DNA from: Scatophagus argus
Taxonomy: Eukaryota; Chordata; Actinopteri; Scatophagidae
Reading direction: 5' to 3'
Assembly (NCBI RefSeq): GCF_020382885.2
Contig: NC_058504.1
Span: 6,996,519 to 7,060,518 of the forward strand
DNA length: 64,000 nt
Shown here in pieces: positions 40,116 through 55,089 of this stretch. Each line of letters begins with the position of its first letter. Position 1 is the stretch's first letter. The notes beneath the pieces were generated by a model, which was given only the letters and a program-made list of their open reading frames with translations, was not told the DNA's origin and did not search any database. Made by a program: the position numbers and the translations under genes.

Positions 40116-43100
40116 TGAAAGACTTGTCCATATTGTTCTCAGCCATTCTCCTTCCTGGCATTGCGCTAAGCAACCGCTGAAGCCCAGACCAGTCCAACCA
40201 TGTGGAAAAAAGTCTTACTAACACATTTCACTCAGTCTTTGCCCTGTTTTTGAGGTCAGCCACAGAAAGGTTTACCTTAAATGAGTTATATGTGTGTTTG
40301 TGCTTATCACTCTTCTTCATTACACTGAGGCAGAAAAGGACCTTTTTGTTAAAGAGTAACATCACTTTGGTTTGTTTAATTAGAAACACAAGTCTCGCTC
40401 GTGTAGAAGGAGTGATTTTTACTGAATACTGCATATTTAGCTGATTTCAACAATCTAGATGAGGCTAAGCTGCAACAAATCACCTCCCGCAAGATTTCAG
40501 AGCAAGACTTCTTGAGCGAGACTTGTGTTCAGGGTTGGCTCAAACAAAACTGACTTTAAAGGACTATCTCTGTGGGAATCCTCTTTGTAATGTTTTCAGG
40601 CACTTGCAGTAACAATCTCAGCCTAAGAGTGGCAAAATCTCTTTTTGGGTGAATGTAACTTTGACAGTCACAGTTGCCCTGAAGGATTATGTTGTAACCG
40701 TAGCAGCCAGCCATAGGCTGCCAGCTGAGGCGATCTACTGGACCAATTCCAGACCTTTTGCACACTGTCATTTACACACCAAAATATGTCAATATATAGC
40801 CCAGGTTTAAAACTTAGAACTGGTGTTCTCCTTTCAGGACCGGCCATTTTAGCCTTGCAGACTGTACATTGCAGGGCTTGAATATATACACAGTTAATCA
40901 AATGTGCATATCAACACATGTATTGTGTTTTGGCCACTTGAGGGCAGCACCACCAGCTGTAATCTTTGACATGTAACCTTAATAAGGAGTAACTTAACAC
41001 CCCCTTGAAAGCGTTGCCTTTGCTGCCCCCCAGTAGTTCAGTGACTCACCTTGCTACAGTGACATACAGGTGTACTCCAGTACACCATGACATCAGGTGC
41101 AACCAAGCACATATCTGATAGTCAATGGTGAAACAAGCTTTAAACTGCAGAGGGCAGTGAACTACTTTAGACAGATCACAGCTGCCTCCTGCAGTTCCAA
41201 ACTACACTGATGAGGGCAGTGGATGATTTAAAAACCGTAAAGTTGGGGGCTGAACAACCAAAACAGTGTGCCGAAAGATACGAACGGAAGCTGTAGATCT
41301 GAGGGAACCTTTAGATGCCGCTGGTTATTGTCTGTAGGTTTGTCAAAGTTTAAGTCAGTACTTTTCACAAGTGTTGTGAAATATTGTATAAATATTGTGT
41401 CATTTGATCCTCAGCTAAAACAAAACTGTCCTTGCTGTGTCTGACCTCCAGGTCTACCTAATACACCTGAGATGAACAATTTTTGTTCCTGACAGCTGTT
41501 AAAACAAGACAGAGTGATGAAGCAAAGCTCAGTTAGTTCTCAGGTATTGTCTGGACTTGAGAAGTTACATGACTATGCATACTGTAGGAACAAGGGTTTT
41601 TTTTATTTATATTCCAATGTAATTACAGTCTTGTCAGATGGGAGGCATCCAGCCAGCAAAATATCGTTTGGTTTTCTTACCATGATCTATGGGGTTAAGA
41701 TAAACATTTGTTAATGTATTATGGAGACCTTGAGTGGAAAATTGCTTTGTCAGTAGCTGTTTACCCTTTGTTGAGAACTGTATTTCAACCCGCAGTTCCA
41801 CATGAGTGAAACTGCAGCTGCTGCCTGCACATGAATCAATATTACAACAATGACTGTAATCACAAATCACAATATTTTCAGTTACTGGACAAAGATTGGA
41901 AATATTGAATGATTAATGCCAATTTTCTCAGTTGGTATTCAGCGCAGTGGCCCAAGAGAAGATGGCTTTGTAAGTCATACAAGTATAATTTAAATATTAT
42001 AACAGCAGCAAACAGGAGCTTAGCAGTTGTCGTTTTTACTACTCTGGCATAAACCATTGAAATTGGATGTCTGTTGAGTCATTTATCTGGTTTACACACA
42101 TCCTGCCTTTGCAACAGAAGATTGTACTGGTAAAATATTTGTTCAGTCATTGCATATTAACCACATACCCTTAGTCAAATTGAGGGTTTTGCGTCTTCAC
42201 CACTCATTGCTTTTTTATGGCTTCTACTCTCCGGGCAGCCTTTTCCTTTAGGCACTTTTAACATGGCACATAGAAAACTAGATATCTCATTTAATATGAT
42301 ATGATTAATTATTAAATTAATTTGAAGGAGGTATTCTACTGCAGATGTCTGCCAGTCAGTCAGTGTTCACGCTGACATTAAGTGCAGTCTAATTGGTGTT
42401 AGCAGATCCTGGACAAGAATGAGTCTACAGTGATGGTATCTTTGCAAAGTTAAGCATAATTCTCTACTTTTCCCCAGTGGCTCCAGTCATCCATGGTTGA
42501 CATTTTTCCATTAACCTTCATAGTTTACTCCTCTCCCCAGTCATTGCTGCACTTACATCTCATGCTCATTCACCCAGGATGCACTAAAGCTAAATGGAAA
42601 AATAAGAAAAAAAGATCACATTATATCCATGAAAAGATGCACACCTGGGACCCAGCATGGCAGGAGGCTAGAGCCCTCGACACTTTCTCCAGTTCAAGCA
42701 CCTCAACCATCAGCCTTCATCCTCTGAAGCCATGCCTGAATCGCTGCAGGATCTCTGTTAGTTTGGACCGTGGACTTTGGTGCGGCAGCTGACCGCAGGG
42801 GTCAAGCTCAGGCAGACATATGTTTAGGCCTCCATGTCATACAGCACAGACTTTTCAAGTGCTAAATTGAGGCTCATTTTAGGATTGAGAGGGTGGGAAG
42901 TTAAACAAGTACAAGTACACTTCATATACAGGACTACAATGATCTACACTTGGTGCATTACTGTCATTGCGTATTATGGAGAGGAAGAGGAAATTAAAAT
43001 ACTATTAAAGTACTAAGTATATGCCATATTTTTTTCCAATAGTTCTCTAGTAATTATTGTTAATGTTATGTGCCGGAAACATTTTACATTTTGAAGCATT

Positions 43101-44500
43101 GCTTTGCCAAAGTTTTTTGAATCTCTCAGCCTGAGATGCTCATGCAGTATTGATCAAAAATCCTTTCAGTTGAATAAAATATGATTTTTCAGTTGGGGCC
43201 TATATATGGAATAGCTCCAATGATAACATCACACCAGCAAAATCAGACTCTCCAGGGGAGAGATATACATTTTAAGGCTGCAGCTAACATTAATTTTAAT
43301 TATAGATGAATCTATTAACTTTTTCCAATTAATTGTTTGATCTGTAAAATTCCAAAAAATAGTCATATATACCTGCTACGATCTTAAACGGTCCAAGTAA
43401 TGCTCTCATTTCACAAAATCCAAAAATGAGCAGTAATTGTAATTACATGAACCAAAGAAAGGTATTGTAAATGATGTACTAACCCATGGTTGAAAACTCT
43501 ACGCAGGTAGTATCACCCTAACACATAAAACTTGTCTCTCTTGAGAATTTCCAGCAACCTTCTGTTGATTTATTCAACAGGGTTAAAGGTGCGCTGTGTT
43601 GTTATGACTGCTAGTGCGAAAGTTGTCTAACTACTTCACATTGCATGCTCAAAGTGGGTAAACTATGAGATGGAAGCTGTGTTTTGGACCCAAGCAGACT
43701 GACTCTACATGGAAACAGGCCCCATATGGAAACAATCTCCAGCCTACATCAGAGCTGTTCAGGTTGGTTAGCACAACGGATACCATTGCTGCCTTGGAGG
43801 GCCACTCCAGAGCTGAAGTGATGAACGACTGCTTCATGTGAAATTAGCCAACCTAATGTAAGGCTATTGCACTTTGGATCACCCTGCAGGAAAATAAACA
43901 TGAAAGAGAAATACTACTTTAAGAACACAAACATGGCTGCTGAGTGACGTGCTGGTTTTGAACAATGTTTGAGATTTCTGTGGTTCACTTCTGCTGAAAT
44001 AATTTTCTTGGTAAAAATTAAAATGGAACAAATTGTCAACAGTACATCTACCGTGCAGCCATCAGGGATACTTATTAAACATTGTGGGCTGTATTCATCT
44101 TCAGGGACGGACATTTAAGACCTGAATGGCGTCACGTAAACCTTGAATTGAGTTGTGATTCATCCAAGCGGAGGCTTTAGTATCACATATGTAGTCTTTG
44201 TGACTGGTGGAGAACTCAAGTGAAAGATGCTAGTTTTGGTAAATGCAAGTGGTATTGAGTATTGAGTCTTGCTAGATGTAAAAGGTTTTTAACAAAAAAT
44301 GAAATAGTGACACGATTTGTTTTTCAGACTCATGGCAGAGAAACAAGAATGTGTAAGAAAAATGTGAGAAGAATAACGGCGAGCTAAACCAGCATTATTA
44401 CTGACTCTGGAAATACTGATCTGATTAGTTGATGTAGTCTGTGTATCTTGTTTTGAAAGTCCAAATGACAACTGGAGATTTATGTGTTTTTGGACATGCT
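40116..44500. other. smyd5 3' UTR and start of gene-poor region
   Basis: Noncoding sequence follows the smyd5 stop. No convincing AATAAA was found near it, so the transcript end is not placed; AATAAA-containing text occurs only far downstream, near 43172. Small open frames (for example 42493-42792) look like chance. A repeat fragment (TTTGGCCACTTGAGGGCAGC at about 40929) and one at 43265-43480 are present. Confidence 0.45.
43265..43480. repeat. Fragment of ATTAGTCGATTAATCG-type teleost repeat
   Basis: GGCTGCAGCTAACATTAATT, TCCAATTAATTGTTTGATCT and GTAAAATTCCAAAAAATAGT follow the left end of the family also seen at 29340. It is decayed. Confidence 0.5.
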
Positions 44501-44534
44501 TGAAAGTCTGAAAAGGGTCATTTAGGTCTGTCAG

Positions 44535-44760
44535 TTGGATGGTCCACCACTTTGGTCCAGACTCAAGTATCTCAAGTATGGAGTGGCAGCATTTGGTGCA
44601 GGTAATTATGGTCCCCAGGGGATGAACCCTGCTGACTTTAACTTCAATAACTTTGAATGCTACCATGAGGTTGACATCTGTGATTTTGTGTGAAACGTCT
44701 CAAAAACTAGTGAGTGGATTGCCATGAAATTTAGTGCACACAGAGCCGCGAATGTGCCTG
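44535..44760. repeat. Teleost interspersed repeat (CCATGAGGTTGACAT family)
   Basis: ATGGTCCCCAGGGGATGAAC, CTGCTGACTTTAACTTC, CCATGAGGTTGACATCTGTG, GAAACGTCTCAAAAACTAGT and GGATTGCCATGAAATTTAGT match, from memory, a frequent fish repeat of uncertain class. Confidence 0.55.
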
Positions 44761-47700
44761 TAGAAAGAGTGTCTTTTCAAAAATGTACAAGGAGCTAAAG
44801 ACAGACGAGCAAATACAGACAGATGGGATGTGTGTAAATTCTTGTTTTAAAAGCGCTTCAACGCTCACTTGTGAAGAGTTGAGAGTTTTGTTCTTTTCTT
44901 TAAATCCCACAGCTGTGGTTTGAGACCTTCAAGACATGGGTACATTTTATTTGCGGCATGGATAATTAAAATAAGGCCATTGTGCTGTATGTAAAAGAGG
45001 TCAACTGTGATCAGTGTGACAGCCTGGATGAATTCTTTCTGTAAGGTCAAACCAGACATTCCCAGCGAGACCAAACATGGTGTGACTCATGTAGTGCAAA
45101 TGAGGCCTTTGAAACACTTTGGCTATTCAGCTTTATCTTTCGCTATCTCATTTTCACATCTCTTGCAGGACATTCAACACATCTTTGCTGGATGAGGCTA
45201 ACACTTTCTTCTGGCTGTGGCATTTCATTTCTGCGTTGTGAAAAAAGCAATAAGTATCCAATTATGTTCAGCTTAGTCTTGCTGGTCAGGATCATGAAAA
45301 TGCTAGCGAGATAGCTTTGCTAGAAAAGACACTTTCCAAAATGAGGAGCTGCTCTTATGTCCTGTGGGCAGCTGGTTGATGGACTGTTCATCATGCAACT
45401 AAGTTAGATTGATGAATCAATTACAACAGGAATCTTATCAAACAAAAGAGACACAAATGAGATGAGACGATCCTGTTCTTCAGACTGTTTTTTTTAATTT
45501 ATTTATTTATTTGGCTTTATGTAACTTGATTGAGATATACACTGCTGAATTCACCAGGAAAATGAAAACGATTCTAAGCCACTTTTTAAGATGAAAGCAT
45601 ATGAGCAACATCTTTCAACATAATAAAAAAAGGGAAGTTTCAGTTGCACTTTTATGGAATTATTTGGGTCTTAGTATTAGTGAATGCAGAGAAGGTTTTC
45701 CACCTGCATTTTGTGATTTACTCAAATGACTCCATAAAAATGTTTTTTTTTTAAATGCGCATCAGAAATACATTTTTTGATATGTGAATTTTTTTTCTTT
45801 TTACATGTATAGATGTCAATAAAAATATATATATGTGCACTGTCAAATGTTTTTGTGGAGAGATGTTTTTATATAAATTGTATGTATATGAAATGCATTG
45901 TTCAGTACTTCTGTCCACACTCATTAATGCCTATTGAAACCCATCTGATTCCATAAAGTTTACTTAAGAGAGATTACGTCTGCCTGATAAAAGTGTCTTT
46001 AAAGTTCAAGATAAATTTGACACATTCAATAGATTTTAAAACTTTGAACAATGAATGTGTCACTGATCACTATTTCATAAAAATTCTCAGTTTATAATAA
46101 TCATATCTTAGTGAGTAAAGCTGACAAATGTTACAGGAAGAAATTTGGGTGTTAATGAGAGCAGTTTTACTGAAATTAAGGTGTTTAAATACTTTTTTTT
46201 AATGGTAGCAGACAATGATGTCTTCTTTTACCAGTGCAAGTGCAAGTGCAATCATAATTTGACTGCATTTGCATTTTTAGAAACAAATTGAACCTAAAAA
46301 TGTGTAGCCACAGTTCCCAAATCTTTGAGGTGTTTGTGTTGTGCAGTTGGACAAGGACAGCAATGAACAACGATAAATAAATTACCTGCTATTTTCTTGA
46401 TTAATCAATGAATCATTTAGATACAATGACAATACACAAATATAGGGCCATTCAACATATACTGTACAATAATGGGGCCCAGCAATAGAAATGTATGTCA
46501 GTGCAGTTCAAGTAGGTATCTCTAAAGGTTGTACAGTAAAATGCAAGTATTGTATCTTCCCAGAGCCCAATGCGACATATTTAAGCAGTTTGTTTTGTCC
46601 AACCAACAATTCAAAATGAAAACTATTCTAACAAAAAAATAAATAAATGAAAAATAGGTTATCGTAACTGCTGGACAATTCTTTTTCTTCTTAGTCCATT
46701 TACTAATCGTCTCATCATTTCAGTCTGGGAAGTCAATATGCTTTTGGCTTTCACATATTGATCACTGCACTGGCCCCTGTTTTGTGAGCCTCATGAGAAT
46801 TTTGGCTTCTCTTCAGTCTGATGAAAATGCCTGCAGGTTGAAGGAGTCTCTGTGGACTGTTTCTTTCAAGATTTATGGTTTGAATATTTGAATTCAAAAG
46901 AAAATTATCCTTCATCTGTAAATTTCACTGCTCCGTCCCAAATGAAATGGCCTGCGTGTGAAAGTGATCCCTCCCCATCCCCTCCCTCCTTCATCACCAT
47001 ATCCCCCGAGGACACGCTTTGACCAGCATAAGGGGGAAAGGAAGCCCATGCCTAGTTATTTAAGTTCCTCCCAATTTCCACTGATTACACATAAAAAGAC
47101 CACATAGGGGCCTTGGTTTCACAAGGGCCCTTCATTATGCTTTCAGGATGAGATAACCCAGTGAGCATTTTCCTCACACATGCAGTGTTATGTTCAGAAA
47201 TATCCACATTTGTACCGTTTGTATATCTACACCTTTATCTATACAAAGAGAATTTGGGGCGCAAATACTGACCTTTGATGTTTTCAGTGTATTTATCAAA
47301 TATTATGGAGGAAATAATTATCTGACTTTATTGCATATCCTAAACCTTGTGCTTTAGGCTGGGCCTCTTTTATTGAAGTCATCAGTGTCATCTCAGGACA
47401 TCATGTGATTACTAAGCAATGTCTGAAACAAACTATAAGCATAGTGCTGGCTTTGTATTACATCTTTTCACAGAATGAACACCCAAAACATTTGTAATGG
47501 ACAATATTCATAGCACACAACACAAACACGAATATCTAGATTGTCACAGCTCCCTTAGTATTTAGTTTTATACATAAATTTCTCCACAAACGAGTCCAGC
47601 CCACATGAATAGCTAGCATCAGCTGCTTGGATCTGATGCATTCAGTGTCTTATTCTCCAGATGGAAGTGTCTCTGAAGGCCCTTGCTGTCGAAAAAACAG

Positions 47701-50700
47701 AACCAAAAAGTTTCATAATTGAGCTTAGAGGTGCAAAATCCACCGGGACAGAAAGTTGGATCTGAACATAAGCTGGGAATGTGATTAAGGCTTGAATCTC
47801 TGTGGTAGGGGATCCACCCAACAAATCCCATACCCAACACTGTAATTCTGCTGTGGTTGCTCAGGAGACATTCAGCATTTTGTTAACATAAACCTGTTCA
47901 GTGTGACATGGGATGAAGGCCCCTGAAGTGACAGATGTTTCTCTTTAATGTGATAGGATTTTTTTTTTTTGTTGGTGGTGGTGGTGGTGAGGAGGTTCTT
48001 TGTGGGGTTGAGTAGGAGCTGCTCAGGTTCCTTCAGGCTGTTTCAAATCCTTGCTTGATCAAGTCCATCTCTTTTTCTCAGTGACAGGTTTGCAGGTTGA
48101 TATGGAACACACCTCTGACCACCTCTGCAAATAAACTCTTACATCTCTTCTCCTTTCCTCTCCTCCCTGAACATGGCAGTTCACAAGTTAGGGACGGTGA
48201 CTTGAGGTCCTTTCAAATAATTGGGAGTTCAAGGTTATTGTTGCCTCAAACGAGGTGCTCTCAAAATTAAATTTTCAGGAAGTTTCACATACTATCGAAA
48301 GAGGGACCACTTTTTGTCTTTACTAAAAGAACTCTCATATGTTCTCTGAAATTGGTTTTAGGTTCATATGAGTAATTTCTGCTTCAACGTAATTGCCTCT
48401 GGGATTTTTAGCTATTAAACTGCCTTGTATGAAAGGCTCAAATCACGTTTCAGACGACGGTCCATTTCCATCCGCTATATGCCAGAATTGCATTACAGAT
48501 TTTGCAACACTGCAGTGTTTGTTCAGTAGCAGTGGGACAGCTTGAGTGGTGTAGAGGAAGACGGCAAAAACAATGGCCTCTCTCATGATGCTGGTGGTCG
48601 GTTTGTGTGGCTGCTTGAAGAGCTTCAAGACACCAGAGGGAAATCCATCGGACCTTCAAAGGAACAGCACAGCAGGGAATGTTGGCGGACTTCTGGTTTG
48701 AACAGCTTGCATACCTTATAACACAACCCCAACTGACAGACCAGCACACATAAACACAGCATCACTCTATACCATGGATGAGCAAGTGATACACTGGATA
48801 ACATATTTACAGCAATGATACAGTAAGGGGTTTACCCTGCATTTGCCACAGGACATGTGGAAAGATTGTAGAATATTAATTTGAAAAGAAGTGTAAGTCA
48901 GCTGCGACCCTTACGTCAAAGATTACATGAGAGAGCATGAAAACTAGTTAGCAAGCAAACATAGAAATCTTAACAGTTAGGCCTATACCTAACTGGTTAA
49001 AATAGGCCAAGTTAGCCATACTTAATGTAAAATTGCTTCAAATGTGCGAAAATATAATGTAGTATACATGTGTATTACAGTTAACACATCTGGTATGTGA
49101 CAGGTAGCGCCAATGAAGATGCGGTCTGCTTGTTTAGTCAGGGATGTGAGGAATCAGTTATTTGCAACACCAGTTTTGTTGAGTGTTGTGCAGTTGTAGT
49201 TCTTTCACGTATGTACAGTACATACCTGTATATGTCAGATATTTATGAGGTACATATGAATTAATAAATGTGTATGCTTTCTGTTTTCCAGGCAAGTACA
49301 CAGTTTCTTGCACACACACACAGGGAGCCACTGAATTATAGATGCAGAAACAGGAAATTCCACCCTTTACCCTCTGTCACTTGGACTTCGACCTTGCACT
49401 AAATCAATTAGCAGTGCTGCAGGCAATCAGTGGACCTCCCCAGAGACTCTATGAATATAAGCTTAATTCATGAGGGCCTCTTAGACCTTTCTCCACAGTC
49501 CCTACCTGATGTGTGGCCACTGCTCCTGTTCATACAGGCAGGACAGTCAGTTCACGCAGCGCAAAATCAAAGCCCTGTAGGGGTGAGATTGTTGTGTTTT
49601 CTCTGCTGTGAAGCATCCTGTCTTGTCCATAAAGGGTCCTCTATTGTGTGGTCAGGAGGGTCTTGTTCCACTTGATGACCACAGTGATGGTTTCTCACTG
49701 TGTCCTTGGTAATTTGTGCTCTGTGCCTTCAAGGCAACTGCTAACATAAAAACAATTTATAATGGGAACATCCTGGCTGAAATGTGTGGGATAGATAATA
49801 TTGATCCATATTAGAATCAAAACAGAATTACAGGTAACATCTCCATCGTACTGAGTTATGTTTTAATTAATCAGTTAATCGATAGGTATAGAGCAACTCT
49901 GCCACAGCAGCTCACGTGTGTCTCTCTGCTGCTTCCTTATTACAGAAACAAACAGCGGTATTTTTTTTTCCTTTGAAATCATTTAATTCACTCTTGAGAA
50001 TTTTGGAGGAGAGAAATTAATTGCTTAATTTTGAAAATAGTCTGTCTTACAAAAATTGGTGGCAAATCAGGGTCCACAAACTAAATCGACAGTGAGCTAG
50101 TGTCTGCACGGGTCGATAGCTAGCCCTCTGGCCAATTATGCCCACAGACTCCTTTGTGAGCTGGCTTGAGTTCTCTCAGTTGGCCCATCCAATAGACAAG
50201 AGACTTATATTTTGACCCATGATTTGTTTAAAAATCACAACACAAATGTCTATCATAAAATTGATGGAAACCTGTGGTTTTCTGCCTTGTTTTCCTGTAA
50301 TTAGACTGGTTAGATAGGGAAGATGCTGTAAACTTGAATCAGAATAAGTGGCACCTGAGCCTGATGAGGACTATGAAGGGTTGAAAGGGAGAAAGTTGAG
50401 CATGAGCAGGTGGTTCGGAGGAGCAGTGCCGGGGTATGGACAGCCAAGCCTATCAGAGCAGATCACACATTTCTGGGGGAGGTAGTGGTCAGGTAGCTGG
50501 GCTGTAGAGCAACGTTCCTGAGTTAGACAAGGCTAAATTTGTTTGGGCTTGGAATTAGGAGTGTGACAGCTGATTCTCAGGTTGTGTAAAGGCGGGAGAG
50601 AGAGTATCATGGGAACAACAAACTATGCACTCTTCAGGGAAAAAACTCCCCCACAGTATTTATGTCTGTCTGCCATTAAGTACATGTTTCCATCAATAAC

Positions 50701-51900
50701 AGCAATGGGAAAATTAAGCAAATTATTAGCACACATTTTCAAACATTGTGGGCCTATCTGCAAGCCATTCATGCACTGTTCCAAACTTATCCTGGGCTGT
50801 CTTGGCATTTCCGTTTGGGAACCTGACACTGTCTCGAGCTTCCAGCCATTCAGTGTTTATCAGCAGGATCAATGCAGCATCTGTGTCTTTCTCCCCACGA
50901 GACTCTGTGGGATGTAATCCTCCAGCCGAGCAGATCCTGAATCTTCCCATTCACTCCGCTCCCCAGAGGACATGGGGGCACATTTCCCAGGGACCCGAAA
51001 AACACTGCATGCTGTTTGTGTAATGCATGGCAGGATGGATGTACCATAAAGTGCCTTAATACATATGATTCTGATTACCTTGTCTTTATGAAGAGTGGAT
51101 GACATTGTGATACCAAAGTATTCACACCTCATGAAAAAAAAAAAACAGTCTTGACAAGGAAGCGAACCCTTACATCCTCCTCTTTTCGTACTCTTGTCTT
51201 ACAGAGCGGGGTAATTGATCCAGGCTCAGATCAAACAAAATGCTGTGCTTTTCTGCATTTAACTGGGACTTTGCTCTGATTTCCCTTGGTCATATTTCCC
51301 TGGCAACAATGTTAATTTGAGATGAGCAAATCATCAGGGAATTACATTCTGTACAGAGGAAAAACAGAGTGGTGTTCATGGAAATTACCACGATTCCAGC
51401 ATGACAGTCAACAAACCAAATGGTTCAGTTTCAGTCAATCAGTATAATACATCAAACTGGACTAAGCTGGCCACACAGAATAACACCTTTTGGTAAAAGC
51501 AGTAAATGTTCTACTCAATTTGCTTGTGAATAGTTAACAGCAATTTTTTTTTATGTAAGCTTTCAATTCTCAGCAGGTTGAGTCCAATTGTCACCTACAG
51601 CTAATGGCTATTACATAATTATCTCAATCAGCTTTGATTGTCCCTCCACTTTATTAGCACTTCTGTCAAGCATCACTGTGGTTCACTGAGCTGAAGGTGC
51701 TGGAAATGTAATGACATTTTCCAGCTTTCTTATAAACAAATCCATTCATTGGAAAGGTTTTGTTGCTAAGGGAGATGATGTATTTTAGCAGCTAACTCAC
51801 TTTACAAAGACCTCAACATAAGCTCAGAGGTTGACCTTATGTAGTTCTGGTAGGTCTTATATTTCTTATATTTATACAGTGCTGTTTTTTATATTTATAG
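44761..51900. other. Gene-poor AT-rich DNA
   Basis: I see no exon with a family resemblance. ORFs are short and unrelated to one another. Decayed repeat pieces occur at 46385-46640, and there are short T runs and a TGG run near 47947-47985. Nothing else can be supported. Confidence 0.45.
46385..46640. repeat. ATTAGTCGATTAATCG-type repeat, interrupted copy
   Basis: TTCTTGATTAATCAATGAAT at the left and CCCAGAGCCCAATGCGACAT, then GTTTTGTCCAACCAACAATT at the right, are parts of the same repeat in the expected order. About 140 bp of unrelated sequence lie between them, suggesting an insertion or rearrangement. Confidence 0.45.
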
Positions 51901-52020
51901 TAGTTAGTATTGGTTATTGGACTTATACCGGGACCAGGGAAACTAATTTGGTTCCACCTCGTGTGTCTACATGTGTGAAATGACAACAAAGCTCCTTGAA
52001 TCCTTGAATCCTTGAATTGA
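51840..52020 (+). mobile_element. LINE-type 3' tail with CCTTGAAT repeats
   Basis: TTATACCGGGACCAGGGAAA, TTTGGTTCCACCTCGTGTG, AAATGACAACAAAGCTCC and three tandem TTGAATCC units form a typical 3' end of a 5'-truncated fish LINE. The tandem 8-mer is the tail repeat. Confidence 0.55.
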
Positions 52021-55000
52021 CATGCAGGATTTTTTTTTACTTTATATTTTTTAAATGATATTTCAGTTAATTAGCAAATAGTAGCTTAAACCAGACTACA
52101 CAGTTTGCAACACATTTTTGCTAGCTTGCTGTTGTCATGGGGGTAGTTTGATTGAGTAAGCCAGATGGGATGTTTTAATCTCCATTCATTTTGTTAAATG
52201 AGTCAACTCCTGTAATTAAACTTCAGTGCAGCTAAATTATTGATTTAATTAATTTCTTTAAGGAGGGTTTACATTTATGTCTGCTTAAGATATGATAAAA
52301 TGTGTGTCTCAACCTGCATATGCACAGCCTCAGAAAAAGTTCCATCAAAAACATCTGTACTGCAGACATATGCTGCAGCCTAAATAAATAGATGTCCAGT
52401 ATGGAGATCTTAAAATTTTATTTCATTTTTAAAAAAATGCTTAACCCCTCAAACACTGTGTTGCTTTGCAGTTGATGTTGAACCACCTTTCAGTTTTTTA
52501 CCTATAGACACTGGGTTCTAGCCCCTCAGCTGCTGTAGATTTGCGACTAAAGCAAACTAGGCATACACATTTGTTTTTTATTTTCAGATTTTTAAAGCTG
52601 GCTGTGTTTCATAAATGTTAATCACAGCCTATCATTGTGGAAAAAGTTCAGAATATGGTCTCTTTGAGAAAAGAGTGGAGAACATTATATTGCAGTGATC
52701 TCCAACTTGATTATAAAGTGCCTGGGGCCAGTAGTTGGGGTAGTTATTTATTAAAGCAGGAAGTGGGTGACACCCACAGCAGATTATCTTGTTATTTATA
52801 TTTCTTACTGCAGCCTATATGAGAGGTTTTATGATGACACCTTAAGAGAGTACTGTTGTGAAGAAAGTAAAATTAAAATCACAACACATTTTCTTTTGAC
52901 ATTCACCAACAGGACATTTAGAGGCTGTGTTAGTTTAGAGTTCTTAAGTTGATGCACGTAAGTTATACTGCATGTACAGTAAACATTGTGCTGTGTGTTT
53001 TGTTCATGCTTTATAGAAATATATAAACATAATTTTGTACAGACCTACATATACACACTCAATTCTATGGTGTATAATAGAGTATGGTGTGTTTTGTTAT
53101 GAAACAGCAATCATACATCAGTGGAGATTGAAGTCAATGGAAACTAAAACATAAAAAAATACTGATTCTCCTGATACCTAATGTGAACCACAGTGAATGT
53201 GAGGTATCCCTCTGCTGTATCCTTCATCCATAATTCATGAAGTAATAGGATACACTGCACACAACATGGAGATACAGTGTAATAATCATGGAAACCTCAG
53301 GCCAGTAGAAGCAGGGCACTGTGAAAAGCATGTAAAACCTGATACAGCCGTTGAGCTGAAAGATCACAGCTCTCTTCGTCTGAGCTAAAAATGGGAATCA
53401 CCACCTGATGCAGAAGCTGCCTAATACACATCTTTCATATGGACTAAATTATGAAAACAGAATGACCACGTATGGAAGCAATCAAATAATCAGCTTCTCT
53501 GTATTCTTAATTCAAAATAAACCCCCTGACAACTCCTCCTCAGCTTAGCTGCTTTTAGGAATCAACGCATTATCAACTGAATAGGAATCAGAATCAGAAT
53601 TCCTTTATTTATCCCTGAGGGGAAATTCTTTCAATTCTTTATAAGAAAAAACCCAACAGCACTGCCATGTGAATTTTCACAGCTACATTTCTGTTATTGC
53701 AAATAGCTACAATAGCTAATTTCATCACTAACCACTTATTGTAAATTGCTAATTCATTTTCCCGCTAAAGAGAGACACCCTGACTTGAACTCTGCAGCCT
53801 ACTAAGTGAAGACAAAAGGTAAACTGCGACTTCAGCTTGTTTGAGGAGAAATGAAAACGATGATGACTTCAAAGACTTTGAGATAGAATACGTTATGGAA
53901 ATTATGTGTGTGCGTAACGTGTGTGTGAAGCAGGAACGTTGTGGATTTTTGCATTCTTGTATGTCTTCAAGCATGAATGCTTGTTTAGGTTTTTGACCAG
54001 CAAGAAATAAAGTGAAAACAATAAAACCGTGTTCATATGTGAGGTACCCGTTGAGATAATGGCCAAAGTAAAAGGTTTACACTTTATGCTTGTAGAAATA
54101 ACATTTCTGCTGAATCATTTGCTGTACAGCCAGCATGGAAAACAACAGTGGTTCCCCTTTTGACCTTTAAACTCGCCAGATTTTGCCTTCTAATTTGGCT
54201 AATTGTCTTTTTCCCAGGGGACGCACACAGGCACACAGCTGGTATGGACAACATCAATGAACCAGCATTCAGGTCAGGTCAGTCTTAAAACACGGTTCAT
54301 TACAAAGACGTGTCCTTAAAACACAAGCCCATTTTTCACCTTCATGCCATAAATGCATTGTTAAAGCTGCGTTGTTGACTGGAAACTTCTGTCTGTGGTG
54401 TTGACTTTTTGTAACAGCACAGAAGTGTAAAGGGTGCAGTGACGGTGCACGTAACACTCAGGTCTGCCTCTCTGAACAGAAACACTTGTGTCAACACAGC
54501 TTTCACTCCAGCACCTACTTTTCTTTTTTCTTTGGTTGTTCTTTTTTGTCTCTTTTGTTGCTCTGTTGGACAGTGAGCTCAACCAACTATTTTAGCCCAG
54601 TTTAGTGTCAAGATCAGGCTGTTCTCTTCAGGCCATTAGCTTTTAGACTAGACTTAGTCTAAATTACCTAAAATGTAGCTGCTTAATTAACCTTAAGGCC
54701 ACGTTCAGAATGTCTTGAGCCCTCTCATTCATTTGAATGGAGCCCGGTTCGGGTTGTCCATCAACACGACGTCTTCCAGCAAAGCACTGCGTTGACCAAT
54801 CAAATATGTGCAGTGTATATTTCTGGTAGGTTACATTGTAAGCTGTTACTTTAAAATCTTCTTGATGAAAAGCAGAAGAATTTCTGTTCTCTCAGCAGTT
54901 CAACTGAATTCCGTTTCATAGTACTAGAAACCCCTACTCTGTGTTCTGGCATCCAATAAACCTTTAAAACTATTAATCTGTCACTCCAACCAGATTTACT

Positions 55001-55050
55001 GGATTGTTTTTCACTGTTTTCACACCTTAAACCACTTTACTACTCTCGAT
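52021..55050. other. Gene-poor AT-rich DNA
   Basis: No exon, RNA gene or structured array was identified apart from the short LINE tail at 53580-53645. Open frames on both strands are short and without resemblance to known families. Confidence 0.45.
53580..53645 (-). mobile_element. LINE-type retroposon 3' tail, minus orientation
   Basis: GGAATCAGAATCAGAATTCC followed by TTTATTTATCCCTGAGGGG is the reverse complement of the tail type seen at 12985-13150. It is a very short 5'-truncated insertion. Confidence 0.6.
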
Positions 55051-55089
55051 TCAGTTCAAGATAGGGAACACACAAGCAGAAATGCATAG

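Noticed and set aside
42493-42792. 99-codon plus-strand open frame in the gene desert
   Set aside because: It shows no domain, splice signals or low-complexity pattern of interest. It is within the range expected by chance.
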